NCBI GenBank assembly: GCA_039029535.1
Contig: JBCCFW010000016.1
Location: 18,072-82,071, forward strand
DNA: 64,000 nucleotides
Direction of reading: 5' to 3'
Source: JBCCFW01 sp039029535
GTDB taxonomy: Bacteria; Acidobacteriota; JBCCFW01
Shown here: in pieces, positions 49,429 through 57,793 of the stretch
Position numbering within the stretch: position 1 is the first letter of the stretch
Layout: the number at the start of each line of letters is the position of its first letter
The notes under the pieces: generated by a model
What the model was told of the DNA's origin: nothing
The model's database searches: none
What the model saw: the letters and a program-made list of their open reading frames with translations, nothing else
Translations under genes and position numbers: made by a program

Positions 49429-50925
49429 TCAGCGGCGTTCGCTGCTGCGGCGTGGCAGGCCGGGGGAGGGAGTCGGGGTGCGTGGTCGACCCGGCTGCCC
49501 CGGACGGACGCCGACGGGGGGCTCGAAGGTCAGCCCTCCGGCCACTCCGAGGACGAGGTCGTCGCTGCGTGCCTCGCGGGCACGCCCCCCCAGCTCGGCT
49601 TGGAGCGTGAAGCCCGGGAGCACCAGTCTCTTGCCCGGCCGCAAGAGACCTCCCGAGATGCGCAGGGTGAGATCGGCTTCGAGGAGGTCCCAGAAGATCG
49701 GGGGTCCGGCCGCGACGTCCACGAAGCGGTGCTCCAGGCGACTCGCCGTGACGTGGAGGTGCCCGTCGTTTTCGGTGAGCTGCGCCGCTGCGGTCAGCTC
49801 GTCACGAGTCGGGCGAGCCCGATCGAGGGGGTTGTCGTGGTGGTGGAGCCAGTGCTCCTGGAGGGTGACGCCCGCGGGGAGATCGAGATCGAGTCGGAGG
49901 TCGTGCATCGTCGCGCCCACGCTGGGGTTGCGGGCGTAGGCGCGGACGACGACCTCCGTGTCGACTCCCGACGGCAAGGGTGCCGGGGGACCACCGTCGA
50001 CCGAGACGAGCTCGTACTGGACCAAGGGAGAGGCGCTCACGCAGGCCTCGGCCAGGCCGTCGGGGCGGGACAGTCGGCTCTCCCACACGACGGTGTCTTC
50101 GTCGAGAAGCTTCACGTGCAGGTTGTTGGCCATGCCGACGTAGCACGGGAAGTGAAGACCGCAGCTCAGCTCGATGGTGGACTGCTCCTCGAGGATGGTG
50201 ACGCCACCTTCGAGCAGCGGTTCCGGGGTGATGGGGAAGAGGTCGAGTGGGTTGCTGATGTTCTCGCGCTCGACGACGAGCTGCAGGGGCCGCGTGGGGT
50301 CGTAGCCGTTGCGGTCGACGTGGATCTCCAGGGGCACGGAGCCTCCGCTCGGACCCATGCCCAGCGGCGTGGTGAAGGTCGCGTGAGGTGACGACGTCGG
50401 CTCGTGCTCGATCTCGAGACAGCGAGCGAAGAAGACGTGCTGATGCGGCAGGACACCGAACGCCCCCATCCGGACTTCGAGTCGCTCCGCGTCCGTCTCG
50501 GGGATGCGGAAGGTCACGGTCTCGGTCCAGCTCACCGGTTCATCGGCATGCGGGCTGTAGGCGTCGTCCAGCTCGACGTGCCAATCGCGCTCGCCGTACC
50601 GGAGCGGCTCTGGATTGAGAAAGATGCAGGGGAGGTCTTGGTCGGTCGGGTCGTGACGGAGCAGCAGCTCGAGGTGAACGTCGATCGGCTGGTCGTCCTG
50701 GTAGGCCGGCGGCACGGCACCTGCGGGGCCGAAGTTGGTCACCGCCAGGGTGATCTCGACGGTCTCTCCCGGCACGATGCGGGTGGGATTGACCAGTAGG
50801 TTGCCGACGAGATTGGGGACCGTCGTGTCGGTCGGTGGGTCTTCGCAGGCCTGGGCGAGCGGAGACGACAGGAGCGTCGCAATCAAGACGAGGGGCGCGA
50901 CGCTGATGACGTGGCGTGGGGTCAT
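49429..50925 (-). CDS. Secreted protein of unknown function
   Basis: A 498-residue protein with a Sec signal peptide (hydrophobic SVAPLVLIATLLSSPLAQA, cleavage near residue 26, ACEDPP). The mature part is strand-rich. VNPTRIVPGETVEITLAVTNFGPAG resembles a CARDB-like Ig fold, and a second Ig-like segment (VVVRAYARNPSVGATMHDLRLDLDLPAGV) follows. Four cysteines could form disulfides. Divergent from the SGNH-like gene. No specific function visible. Confidence 0.75.
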   Translation of the reverse strand: MTPRHVISVAPLVLIATLLSSPLAQACEDPPTDTTVPNLVGNLLVNPTRIVPGETVEITLAVTNFGPAGAVPPAYQDDQPIDVHLELLLRHDPTDQDLPCIFLNPEPLRYGERDWHVELDDAYSPHADEPVSWTETVTFRIPETDAERLEVRMGAFGVLPHQHVFFARCLEIEHEPTSSPHATFTTPLGMGPSGGSVPLEIHVDRNGYDPTRPLQLVVERENISNPLDLFPITPEPLLEGGVTILEEQSTIELSCGLHFPCYVGMANNLHVKLLDEDTVVWESRLSRPDGLAEACVSASPLVQYELVSVDGGPPAPLPSGVDTEVVVRAYARNPSVGATMHDLRLDLDLPAGVTLQEHWLHHHDNPLDRARPTRDELTAAAQLTENDGHLHVTASRLEHRFVDVAAGPPIFWDLLEADLTLRISGGLLRPGKRLVLPGFTLQAELGGRAREARSDDLVLGVAGGLTFEPPVGVRPGQPGRPRTPTPSPGLPRRSSERR

Positions 50926-51138
50926 CGGGAGCTCCTCGAGTCATTGGTAGTGACTCGAAAAGGCCGTTCGCTGACCCGAGCGGCAGGTGAGTTGGCTCGG
51001 GCTCGCCGCTGCATCCGCGAGCGAGCACCGACGGTCGTTGCTCGAGCTGGATCTTGCTGATCACCGTGGCCGGAGGAAAGGGGCCTCTTCGAGATGGCCT
51101 TCCCTCGGTACGCTAAGGTGAACACCGTTTCGGGAGAG

Positions 51139-52254
51139 ATGCAGGTGCTCGCTCGCCGCCAGCTCGTCATCACCGTGCTCGTCGCCCTCGCCGTGGTCGG
51201 TGGGGGAGAGCTCGTGGTCCGTTGGCTGGAGGGACCCAAGGCCTGGGCGTTCGAGTCGACGCGCACCGGGACGATCGTGGGCAGCCTCGCCGGAGAGGGC
51301 CGGCTCCCGGAGGACGGCGAGCCCTGGGACGTGCTGTTCTTCGGCAACTCCGTCTGCGCGGTCAACGTCGCGCCCACGGAGTTTGCTGCCGCTTGGCAGG
51401 AGGCGACCGGCTCGAGCCTCGATGGCTTCAACGTCGGCATCGACGGGCTCTATCTCCCCGCGACCGACAACCTGCACGAGAACGTTCTCGCGCCGCGCGT
51501 GCCACACCGGCGCCTCGTGCTGCTCCTCGCACCTCCGAGCTTCCAGGACGGGGCTCAGCCACTCCACGTCGACTCGTCGGGCGCCCTCCTGTTGAGCGGC
51601 CGCGCGCCCTGGGGCGAGGTGCTCGTGTCACGGCTCGAGCTCCGCCGACATCGGACGCAATGGCGGAGCGCGAGCTGGGTGAAGTCGGTACTCCGGACCC
51701 GCGACACGCGCGGCGATCTCGACGTCCGCCAAGGACCGAGCGGTCGCGGATGGCAGCCGGTCGACTACCAGTTGAGCCAGGAGCAGCTCACCGTGCTCGC
51801 CGACGACGTGCGCACGACGTTCCCCGAAGGTTGGCAAGTGCCGGAGTCCTCGGAGCGCGCCTTGTCACGCATTGCCGAGCGCGAGCAGGCGTCGGGGCGC
51901 GAGCTCGTCGTCGTGCTCACGCCGCTGCCCCCGCGCTTCCTGGAGGCGGTCGCGCGACCGGAGGAGTTGCTCGCGGAGGTCACCGCAGCCGTGCAGCGCG
52001 CGGCGCCGGAGGCGACGGTGCTCGACCTGCACGCGCCGTCGGGCTTCGGCGACGACGACTTCAGCGACCTCATCCACTTGCGGCCGGAGTCGGCGCGGCG
52101 CTTCAGCGGCTTGCTCGCCCGCCGGCTCGCGGACGACGATGGCTTCAGGCTGGGTCTGGAACCGGCTCGAGACGCTCGAAAGCCTCCTCGAAGCAGCCGG
52201 TTTCGAGGAGCTTCCCGACCGTCGAGCGGATGGTCGGCTCGTCCAGGGGGCTGA
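51139..52254 (+). CDS. Membrane-anchored SGNH/GDSL-like protein
   Basis: A 371-residue protein with an N-terminal anchor (LVITVLVALAVVGGGELVV, about 9-28). The extracytoplasmic part has LFFGNSVCAVN near 66, the GxSxx nucleophile block of SGNH hydrolases, and SDFSDLIHLRPESARRF near 309 with the Asp-xx-His pair. It resembles DltD/AlgX-type acyl transfer proteins of cell-envelope polymers. Start 51139 leaves the anchor at the N-terminus; ATG 51094 is an alternative. The last 35 residues are low-complexity, Arg-Pro-rich and overlap the opposite-strand gene by 110 bp, so they may be off-frame. Confidence 0.65.
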   Translation: MQVLARRQLVITVLVALAVVGGGELVVRWLEGPKAWAFESTRTGTIVGSLAGEGRLPEDGEPWDVLFFGNSVCAVNVAPTEFAAAWQEATGSSLDGFNVGIDGLYLPATDNLHENVLAPRVPHRRLVLLLAPPSFQDGAQPLHVDSSGALLLSGRAPWGEVLVSRLELRRHRTQWRSASWVKSVLRTRDTRGDLDVRQGPSGRGWQPVDYQLSQEQLTVLADDVRTTFPEGWQVPESSERALSRIAEREQASGRELVVVLTPLPPRFLEAVARPEELLAEVTAAVQRAAPEATVLDLHAPSGFGDDDFSDLIHLRPESARRFSGLLARRLADDDGFRLGLEPARDARKPPRSSRFRGASRPSSGWSARPGG

Positions 52255-52462
52255 CGAGGATCATCCGCTCCTGAAAGCGGAAGTCCTGGTTCGGACCGAG
52301 GCCGCGAAACCCCTGCACGCCCTGGTTGAAGCGCTGGGTGTCGTAGAACGACGAGACCCAGCGGCTGTCATCCTCGAGCTCCACGACGACGTCCATCTGA
52401 TCGACCGTGCGATCGGAGTCGGGGCCGTAGGGCCAGAGGAGATCGATGCTCTTCGCGTTCAA
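52145..52462 (-). CDS. Small conserved-looking hypothetical protein
   Basis: A 105-residue protein. The first half contains DVVVELEDDSRWVSSFY and the second DFRFQERMILVSPLDEPTIRSTVGKLL, a small alpha/beta pattern I have seen in short uncharacterised bacterial proteins but cannot name. TTG 52462 is taken as start because GGAG lies about seven bases upstream. It overlaps the 3' end of the SGNH-like gene on the other strand. Divergent from recN. Confidence 0.55.
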   Translation of the reverse strand: MNAKSIDLLWPYGPDSDRTVDQMDVVVELEDDSRWVSSFYDTQRFNQGVQGFRGLGPNQDFRFQERMILVSPLDEPTIRSTVGKLLETGCFEEAFERLEPVPDPA

Positions 52463-52607
52463 GGCGAGTCTCCGTTGGTGTTGCCCTGACCAACTCGACG
52501 TTAGACGACTGACGGCCCCAGGACCAGCCCGGTCCCGGACGGCGTCGGCTTGGAGGTCCTTCGAGCGCAGCGCTACCATCGTCGCCGTTCCTCTTCGGCG
52601 GTGAGCG

Positions 52608-54335
52608 GTGCTGAATTATCTGAAGATCGAGAACATCGCGACAGTTCGCGAGTTCACGCTGGAGCCAGGGTCCGGGCTCAACGTCCTGACCGGCGAGACC
52701 GGCGCGGGCAAGTCGATCGTCGTCAGCGCTCTCTCGCTCGTGCTGGGCGCGCGAGCCAGTCGCAAGGTGCTCCGCACCGGCGCCGAGACGGCCACGGTCG
52801 TCGCCTCCTTCGATCTCGCCGAGCGTCCCGAGCTGGTCGACCTCCTCGACGAGCTCGGTCTCCCCGCAGAGGACACGCTGGTCATCCGCCGCGACGTCGG
52901 TCGCAGCGGTCGGCATCGCATCCTCGTCAACGGGCTCCCCGCGACGCAGGCGATGCTCGCTCGGCTCGGCGCCCTGCTGGGCGAGGTCCACGGTCAGCAC
53001 GAGAACCTCCAGCTCCTCCAGCCGGGGGTGCAGCGACGCTTCCTCGACGACTCGGGCGATCTCGGCGCCTTGCTCGAGATCGTCGCGTCCACCTTCGAGC
53101 GGATGAACGGCCTGGAGCGTGAGCTGGCCGGGCTCGAGTCGCGCTCGGCTCAGGCCAGTGAGCGTGAGGACCTGCTCCGCTTCCAGCTCGAGGAGATCGA
53201 CGCTGCGGAGCTGACGGTTCCGGCCGAAGGGGATGAGGAAGAGGACGTCGTGCTCGAGCGCGAGCACTCCCTGCTCGGGCGCGCCGAGGAGCTCGCTGCC
53301 GTGCTCGGCCAGGTGAGGTCCGAGCTATCGGAGCGCGACGACGCCGTGACCGCGACCCTGGCTCGCAGCCGGCGTCGGCTCGAGTCGCAGGCCACCGCCC
53401 ACGACGGCGTCGCCGAGGCGCTGGGCCTCGTCAAGGAAGCACAGCTCCTCGTCGAGGAGGCCACGCGCGGTCTCACCGGTCTCGCCATCGAGCCGGACCC
53501 GCGACGTCTCGCGCAGCTCGGAGAGCGGCTGGCTCTCCTGGACCGACTCACGCGTCGTCACGGCGCGAGCCTCGACGAGGTCCGCACGAAGGCCGAGCGA
53601 CTCCGGCGCGAGCTCGCGGAGCTCTCGGGGCTCGACGACCGACGCGACGAGCTGGCCGCCGCGGTGGCCGAGGCTCGACGCGACCACCTGGAGCGGGCCG
53701 AGGAGCTGTCGAGCCGTCGTCGCCAGGCCTCCCGGCAGCTCACCCGAGCGGTGGAGGAGAGGCTCGGCGAGCTGGGCTTGCCCGGGGGGCGCTTCGAGGT
53801 CGAGGTCGGCCTGGTGGAGTCGGCCGGCTCAGGCCTCCGTCATCGCGGGACGCCCGTGCAGTCGGGGCCGGCCGGCTTCGACCGCGTGCGCTTCCTCTTC
53901 AGCGCCAACAGCGGTGAGCAACCCCGGCCGCTGACCGACACCGCCTCGGGCGGCGAGCTGTCGCGGCTGATGCTCCTCCTCAAGGGGCTGCGGGTGCGCT
54001 CGGAGCGTCGGCCCGCGCGCACGATGGTGTTCGACGAGGTGGACGCGGGGCTCGGAGGCGAGGCGGCAGTCACCGTCGGTCGACGACTGGCCGACCTGGC
54101 AGCCACCGGCGAGCAGGTTCTCTGCGTGACGCACCTGCCACCCGTGGCAGCGCAGGCCGATCACCATCACCTCGTGGTGAAGCGGAAGCGTGCCGGCCGG
54201 ATGGAAACCGAGGGCGGACGGCTGGACGACACCGCCCGACTCGCAGAGCTCGCGCGGATGCTCTCGGGTCGCAACACGGCCGCGGCGCGAGAAGCTGCCG
54301 CCGAGCTGATGAACCGCGCGACGGTGAGCTCATGA
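52608..54335 (+). CDS. recN: DNA repair protein RecN
   Basis: A 575-residue SMC-like ATPase of double-strand-break repair. Walker A is LTGETGAGKSIVV near 28, the ABC signature is TDTASGGELSRLMLLL near 446, and Walker B is TMVFDEVDAGLGG near 473, separated by a coiled-coil region. Length is typical. GTG 52608 is the family-consistent start. coaD begins within its stop codon (ATGA). I see no SOS box in the 145-bp upstream gap, though the LexA motif of this lineage is unknown. Confidence 0.96.
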   Translation: MLNYLKIENIATVREFTLEPGSGLNVLTGETGAGKSIVVSALSLVLGARASRKVLRTGAETATVVASFDLAERPELVDLLDELGLPAEDTLVIRRDVGRSGRHRILVNGLPATQAMLARLGALLGEVHGQHENLQLLQPGVQRRFLDDSGDLGALLEIVASTFERMNGLERELAGLESRSAQASEREDLLRFQLEEIDAAELTVPAEGDEEEDVVLEREHSLLGRAEELAAVLGQVRSELSERDDAVTATLARSRRRLESQATAHDGVAEALGLVKEAQLLVEEATRGLTGLAIEPDPRRLAQLGERLALLDRLTRRHGASLDEVRTKAERLRRELAELSGLDDRRDELAAAVAEARRDHLERAEELSSRRRQASRQLTRAVEERLGELGLPGGRFEVEVGLVESAGSGLRHRGTPVQSGPAGFDRVRFLFSANSGEQPRPLTDTASGGELSRLMLLLKGLRVRSERRPARTMVFDEVDAGLGGEAAVTVGRRLADLAATGEQVLCVTHLPPVAAQADHHHLVVKRKRAGRMETEGGRLDDTARLAELARMLSGRNTAAAREAAAELMNRATVSS

Positions 54336-54808
54336 GCCCCCGAGTCGGTCTCTATCCGGGGTCCTTCGATCCCGTCCACGTCGGTCACGTCGACCTCGTC
54401 CACCGCGCGAGCCGGATCACCGATCGCCTGGTCGTCGCCGTGCTGGTCAATCCCGCCAAGACCTGTCGCTTCACCGTGGAGGAGCGCGTGGATCTCCTCG
54501 AGGAGGTGTTCGCCGACCACGACGACGTCGAGATCGCGACCTTCGACGGGCTCCTCGTGGACTTCGCCAAGCAGGTCGGCGCCAACGTGGTCGTGCGGGG
54601 GCTCCGGGCCGTCTCCGACTTCGACTACGAGTTCTCCATGGCGCACATGAACCGGCGGCTCCAGCCCGAGATCGAGACGGTTTGCCTCATGGCCGCGCCT
54701 GACTACACCTACCTGTCGTCCCGACTCGTGAAGGAGGTCGCCGGTCTGGGCGGAGACGTCGCCAATCTCGTGCCGCCCACCGTCCTTCGGGCCCTGCAGG
54801 CCGGCTGA
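54332..54808 (+). CDS. coaD: Phosphopantetheine adenylyltransferase
   Basis: A 158-residue nucleotidyltransferase converting 4'-phosphopantetheine to dephospho-CoA. The T/HxGH block is YPGSFDPVHVGHVDLV, where most CoaDs have PITNGH. VRGLRAVSDFDYEFSMAHMNR and SSRLVKEVAGLGGDV are diagnostic. ATG 54332 overlaps the recN stop by four bases. Confidence 0.94.
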   Translation: MSPRVGLYPGSFDPVHVGHVDLVHRASRITDRLVVAVLVNPAKTCRFTVEERVDLLEEVFADHDDVEIATFDGLLVDFAKQVGANVVVRGLRAVSDFDYEFSMAHMNRRLQPEIETVCLMAAPDYTYLSSRLVKEVAGLGGDVANLVPPTVLRALQAG

Positions 54809-54851
54809 GAGAGACCGGAATCACCCTTTCGTGGGCATGGCCCAGGGGGAG

Positions 54852-54890
54852 GGACCGCGGTTTGACGCCCGCTGAGCGCGGTCCTAGACT
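54852..54890 (+). promoter_or_regulatory. Promoter-operator of the diguanylate cyclase operon
   Basis: TTGACG (54862-54867), a 17-base spacer and TAGACT (54885-54890) form a good sigma-70 promoter with start near 54897. A perfect 8-bp inverted repeat, GGACCGCG (54852-54859) and CGCGGTCC (54877-54884), straddles the -35 box and abuts the -10 box, as expected for a repressor operator. As RNA or DNA it could also form a hairpin. Confidence 0.65.
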
Positions 54891-54977
54891 TGCGCCTTCA
54901 CTCAGAGCGTGCGATGCGAGGACATCGGAAGGCGTCCTTCCGAGCCGGGGAGCGTGTCGCCTCGAACCGGGGATAGC

Positions 54978-55907
54978 GTGACTGCGACGCCGGAACGGGC
55001 GGTTCTCATTCATGGGACCGCCTCCCTCGTGGCTCGGCTGGAGTCCGTCCTCAACGGGCGGGCCCTACGCTCGGAGTGCACCTCGTCCAAGGACGAGCTC
55101 GCCACGCGCCGTCACGAGCGCGACGTCGAGATGGTCGTGCTGGCGGCCGACGACATCGACGGAGTGAGCCTCGCCGCCGGCTGCGAGGCCGACGAGCCGA
55201 CGCCAGCCCCCGTCCTCGTGCTCGACTGTCACGGCGCCGAGGACACCCAGCGTGCGCTCGCGGCCGGCGCCTTCCTGACCGCCCGCGACGACGCGAGCGA
55301 CGTCGAGCTGGGCAGCCTGGTCGCCGCCTGTCAGCGAGAGCGCGAGCTGACCCGAGCCTGCCAGCGCGTCGGTGAGGAGCTCCGGCACGAGGCCGCCCTC
55401 GCGATGAAGGACGACCTCACCGCCGCGCACAACCGACGCTTCTTCGATCGCTTCCTCGCCGAGGCGCTCGAGCGGTCCCGAGCGACTCAGCGGCCAGCCT
55501 CCCTCATCTTCCTCGACATCGACGACCTCCGAACGGTCAACGAGGAGCATGGCCACGACACCGGCTCGAGCGTCCTGCAGCAGGCAGCGGCCCGGGCGAT
55601 CGAGGCCGCGCGCTCGGAGGACGTCGTCGTCCGCTACGGCGGAGACGAGTTCTGCATCGTCTTGCCGGAGACCGGCTGGCGCGGGGCCGTCGAGCTCGCG
55701 CGGCGCATCCGTGAGAGCTTCGCGGCCTCGGCCTTCGAGGTCGAGGACGGCGACGGCGTGAGCCTCACCGCGTCCTTCGGCGTCGCGTCCCATCCCGAGC
55801 ACGCCACGGACCCGGCTGGCCTCGTGAGGGCAGCCGATCAGGCGATGTACCAGGTGAAGGCCGAGGCGAAGGACGGCATCCACGTCGCCGGCGGGGAGCA
55901 AGCATGA
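54978..55907 (+). CDS. Diguanylate cyclase (GGDEF) with N-terminal receiver-like domain
   Basis: A 309-residue protein. The N-terminal part (about 5-115) resembles a receiver fold (VLVLDCHGAEDTQRALAAGAFLTARDDA) but lacks the clear phospho-acceptor Asp pattern, so it may be a pseudo-receiver. The GGDEF domain (about 140-305) has FLDIDDLRTVNEEHGHDTGSS and the active motif YGGDEF. No RxxD inhibitory site is evident before it. It makes cyclic di-GMP. GTG 54978 is chosen over GTG 54909. The operon starts with the 54852 promoter; the PATAN gene overlaps by four bases. Confidence 0.88.
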   Translation: MTATPERAVLIHGTASLVARLESVLNGRALRSECTSSKDELATRRHERDVEMVVLAADDIDGVSLAAGCEADEPTPAPVLVLDCHGAEDTQRALAAGAFLTARDDASDVELGSLVAACQRERELTRACQRVGEELRHEAALAMKDDLTAAHNRRFFDRFLAEALERSRATQRPASLIFLDIDDLRTVNEEHGHDTGSSVLQQAAARAIEAARSEDVVVRYGGDEFCIVLPETGWRGAVELARRIRESFAASAFEVEDGDGVSLTASFGVASHPEHATDPAGLVRAADQAMYQVKAEAKDGIHVAGGEQA

Positions 55908-57034
55908 GCGGCGGCGAGAGCGACGGCCTGGTCCTGTCGGGGCGGTTGGAGGAGAGCAGCTTCGCCGACCTGATGAAGTCGCTGACGACGAGCCGGGAGA
56001 CCGCCGTCCTCACGCTCTCGAACAACACGCTCGCCAAGACGATCTACGTGCAGGACGGGCGCATCGTGTTCGCGGCCTCCACCGACCTCGACGACCGCCT
56101 CGGCGAGTGCATGCTCCGCGAGGGGATGATCGGCGTCGCGCAGTACGACGAGTCGGCCAAGCGCATCCGACCCGGTCGCAAGCTGGGCACGGTCCTGGTC
56201 GAGCTCGGCTACGTGACGCCGACCGAGTTGGTGAAGGGCGTGAAGGCCCAGGTCGAGCACGTCGTGTCGAGCCTCTTCTCCTGGCGCAGCGGCGACTACA
56301 AGCTCGAGATGAGGAGCTTCGACCGCCAGGACATGATCCAGCTCAACATCTCGACCGAGAACCTGGTCTTCGGCGGGGTCAAGTCGGGAGCGGGCTGGTC
56401 GCAGGTGTTGCGCGGGCTCGGCGGCTCGATGGATGCGGTCCTCGACCGGGCGCCCGATGCCGACTCACGGCTCTACAAGCTCGATCTCAGCGATGACGAG
56501 GCGCACGTCTACTCGCTGGCCAACGGCCGGCTCTCCGTCGCGCAGATCTGCGCGATGTCCTACCTGCACGACTACGCCACCGCGGTGACGCTCTGGGGTC
56601 TCGCCTGCTGCGGGATCCTGACCCTCGTGTCATCGAAGGACGCCGAGTCGCTCTTCCGGGAGCAGGTCGCCGAGTTCGAGCTCCAAGAGCTGCGCGATCG
56701 CGTGGAGAGCTTCAACCGCATCCTGCGGGTCGCCTGCGAGAAGCTCTCCGACCACGTGCGCGAGCGGATGTCGACCTTCCTCGACGAGACCATGTCCGAG
56801 GTCGTCGACGAGCATCACGACATCCTCCGCGACGTCGACATCAGCGGCTATGAGGTCGACCCCGAGCTGGTGGTGGAGAACCTCTCCGAGGTCGAGACCG
56901 GTCGTCGCCGCAAGCTCCTCGACTCGGCCCTGGACGGCCTCCTCGTGGCGCTCCTTCTCAAGGTGAAGCTGGAGGTCTCGGCGGAGCTGGAGCGCGAGCT
57001 GTCGCGCGAGGTCACCAGCCTCAGGGCCCAGTAG
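55904..57034 (+). CDS. PATAN-domain (DUF4388) protein
   Basis: A 376-residue protein. The N-terminal domain (about 8-150) has LSGRLEESSFADLMKSLTTSRETAVLTLS and QDGRIVFAAS, the DUF4388/PATAN pattern found in gliding and twitching signalling proteins. RKLGTVLVELGYVTPTELVKGVKAQ resembles the MshEN-type helical motif. The C-terminal half is helical and acidic. ATG 55904 overlaps the diguanylate cyclase stop (ATGA), implying a joint role in c-di-GMP or motility signalling. Confidence 0.82.
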   Translation: MSGGESDGLVLSGRLEESSFADLMKSLTTSRETAVLTLSNNTLAKTIYVQDGRIVFAASTDLDDRLGECMLREGMIGVAQYDESAKRIRPGRKLGTVLVELGYVTPTELVKGVKAQVEHVVSSLFSWRSGDYKLEMRSFDRQDMIQLNISTENLVFGGVKSGAGWSQVLRGLGGSMDAVLDRAPDADSRLYKLDLSDDEAHVYSLANGRLSVAQICAMSYLHDYATAVTLWGLACCGILTLVSSKDAESLFREQVAEFELQELRDRVESFNRILRVACEKLSDHVRERMSTFLDETMSEVVDEHHDILRDVDISGYEVDPELVVENLSEVETGRRRKLLDSALDGLLVALLLKVKLEVSAELERELSREVTSLRAQ

Positions 57035-57130
57035 GGGTCAACCCCGGCCCCTGGTGAATGAACCGGGTTAAGTGCTCGCCGTCTTCCGTCACCTTCGCTA
57101 CGATTGCGGAGGCAAGTCGACGGCGGGGCG

Positions 57131-57793
57131 ATGACGGACGAGACCACCGAAACCTATTTCGAGATCCAGCTCGACCGGGGCACGGTCCTGCTGCTCGGCT
57201 TCGGCTTCCTGGCGCTGCTCGGGCTGTCCTTCGCCCTGGGGCGCTGGACCGCGCCGCCGTCCTCCGACCTGCTGGCCGTCGGCGACGATCCGGCCGAGAC
57301 CGAGCTCGCGCAGCTCGACGGCGACGACCTCGCAACGCCCGAGCCGAGCTCGGCGGAGATGGAGGAGGAAGAGGTCGACGGCGAGCCCATGCTCGGCCGT
57401 CGCTCGGTGAGCGTCTCGGGCGCACCTCCCATCGGCGAGGTCCCCCTGCCGCGGACGACATCCGAGCCAGCCCGCGCGAACGACGAGCCGACGCGTCGGG
57501 CCGAAACGCGTCCGCCGCGGACGACCGGCGCGGGCGACGCGGACGGTCGCTCCACGACCTCCAGCCGCTCCGAGACCGGCTGGGTCGTGCAGGTGGCGGC
57601 GGTGAAGAAGCGCGGCGACGCGCGCCAGCTCGAGTCCAAGCTCACGCGGGCCGGCTACCCCGTGCGCGTGCTGGAGGAGTCCGACCTCTACAAGGTGCAG
57701 GTCGGCCCCTACCCGGTCCGGTCCGAGGCCCTGGCGGCCGAGCGGCGGCTCAAGAGTCGCGAGAAGCTCGCCACCTGGGTCAAGCGCACGTGA
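57131..57793 (+). CDS. SPOR-domain membrane protein
   Basis: A 220-residue bitopic protein: one transmembrane helix (about 18-37, TVLLLGFGFLALLGLSFALG), an acidic/Pro-rich linker (about 45-145) and a C-terminal SPOR domain (TGWVVQVAAVKKRGDARQLESKL ... YKVQVGPYPVRSEALAAERRL). SPOR domains bind denuded septal peptidoglycan. GTGA overlap with the GspE-like gene couples the two. ATG 57131 follows GGGGCG closely. Confidence 0.88.
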   Translation: MTDETTETYFEIQLDRGTVLLLGFGFLALLGLSFALGRWTAPPSSDLLAVGDDPAETELAQLDGDDLATPEPSSAEMEEEEVDGEPMLGRRSVSVSGAPPIGEVPLPRTTSEPARANDEPTRRAETRPPRTTGAGDADGRSTTSSRSETGWVVQVAAVKKRGDARQLESKLTRAGYPVRVLEESDLYKVQVGPYPVRSEALAAERRLKSREKLATWVKRT

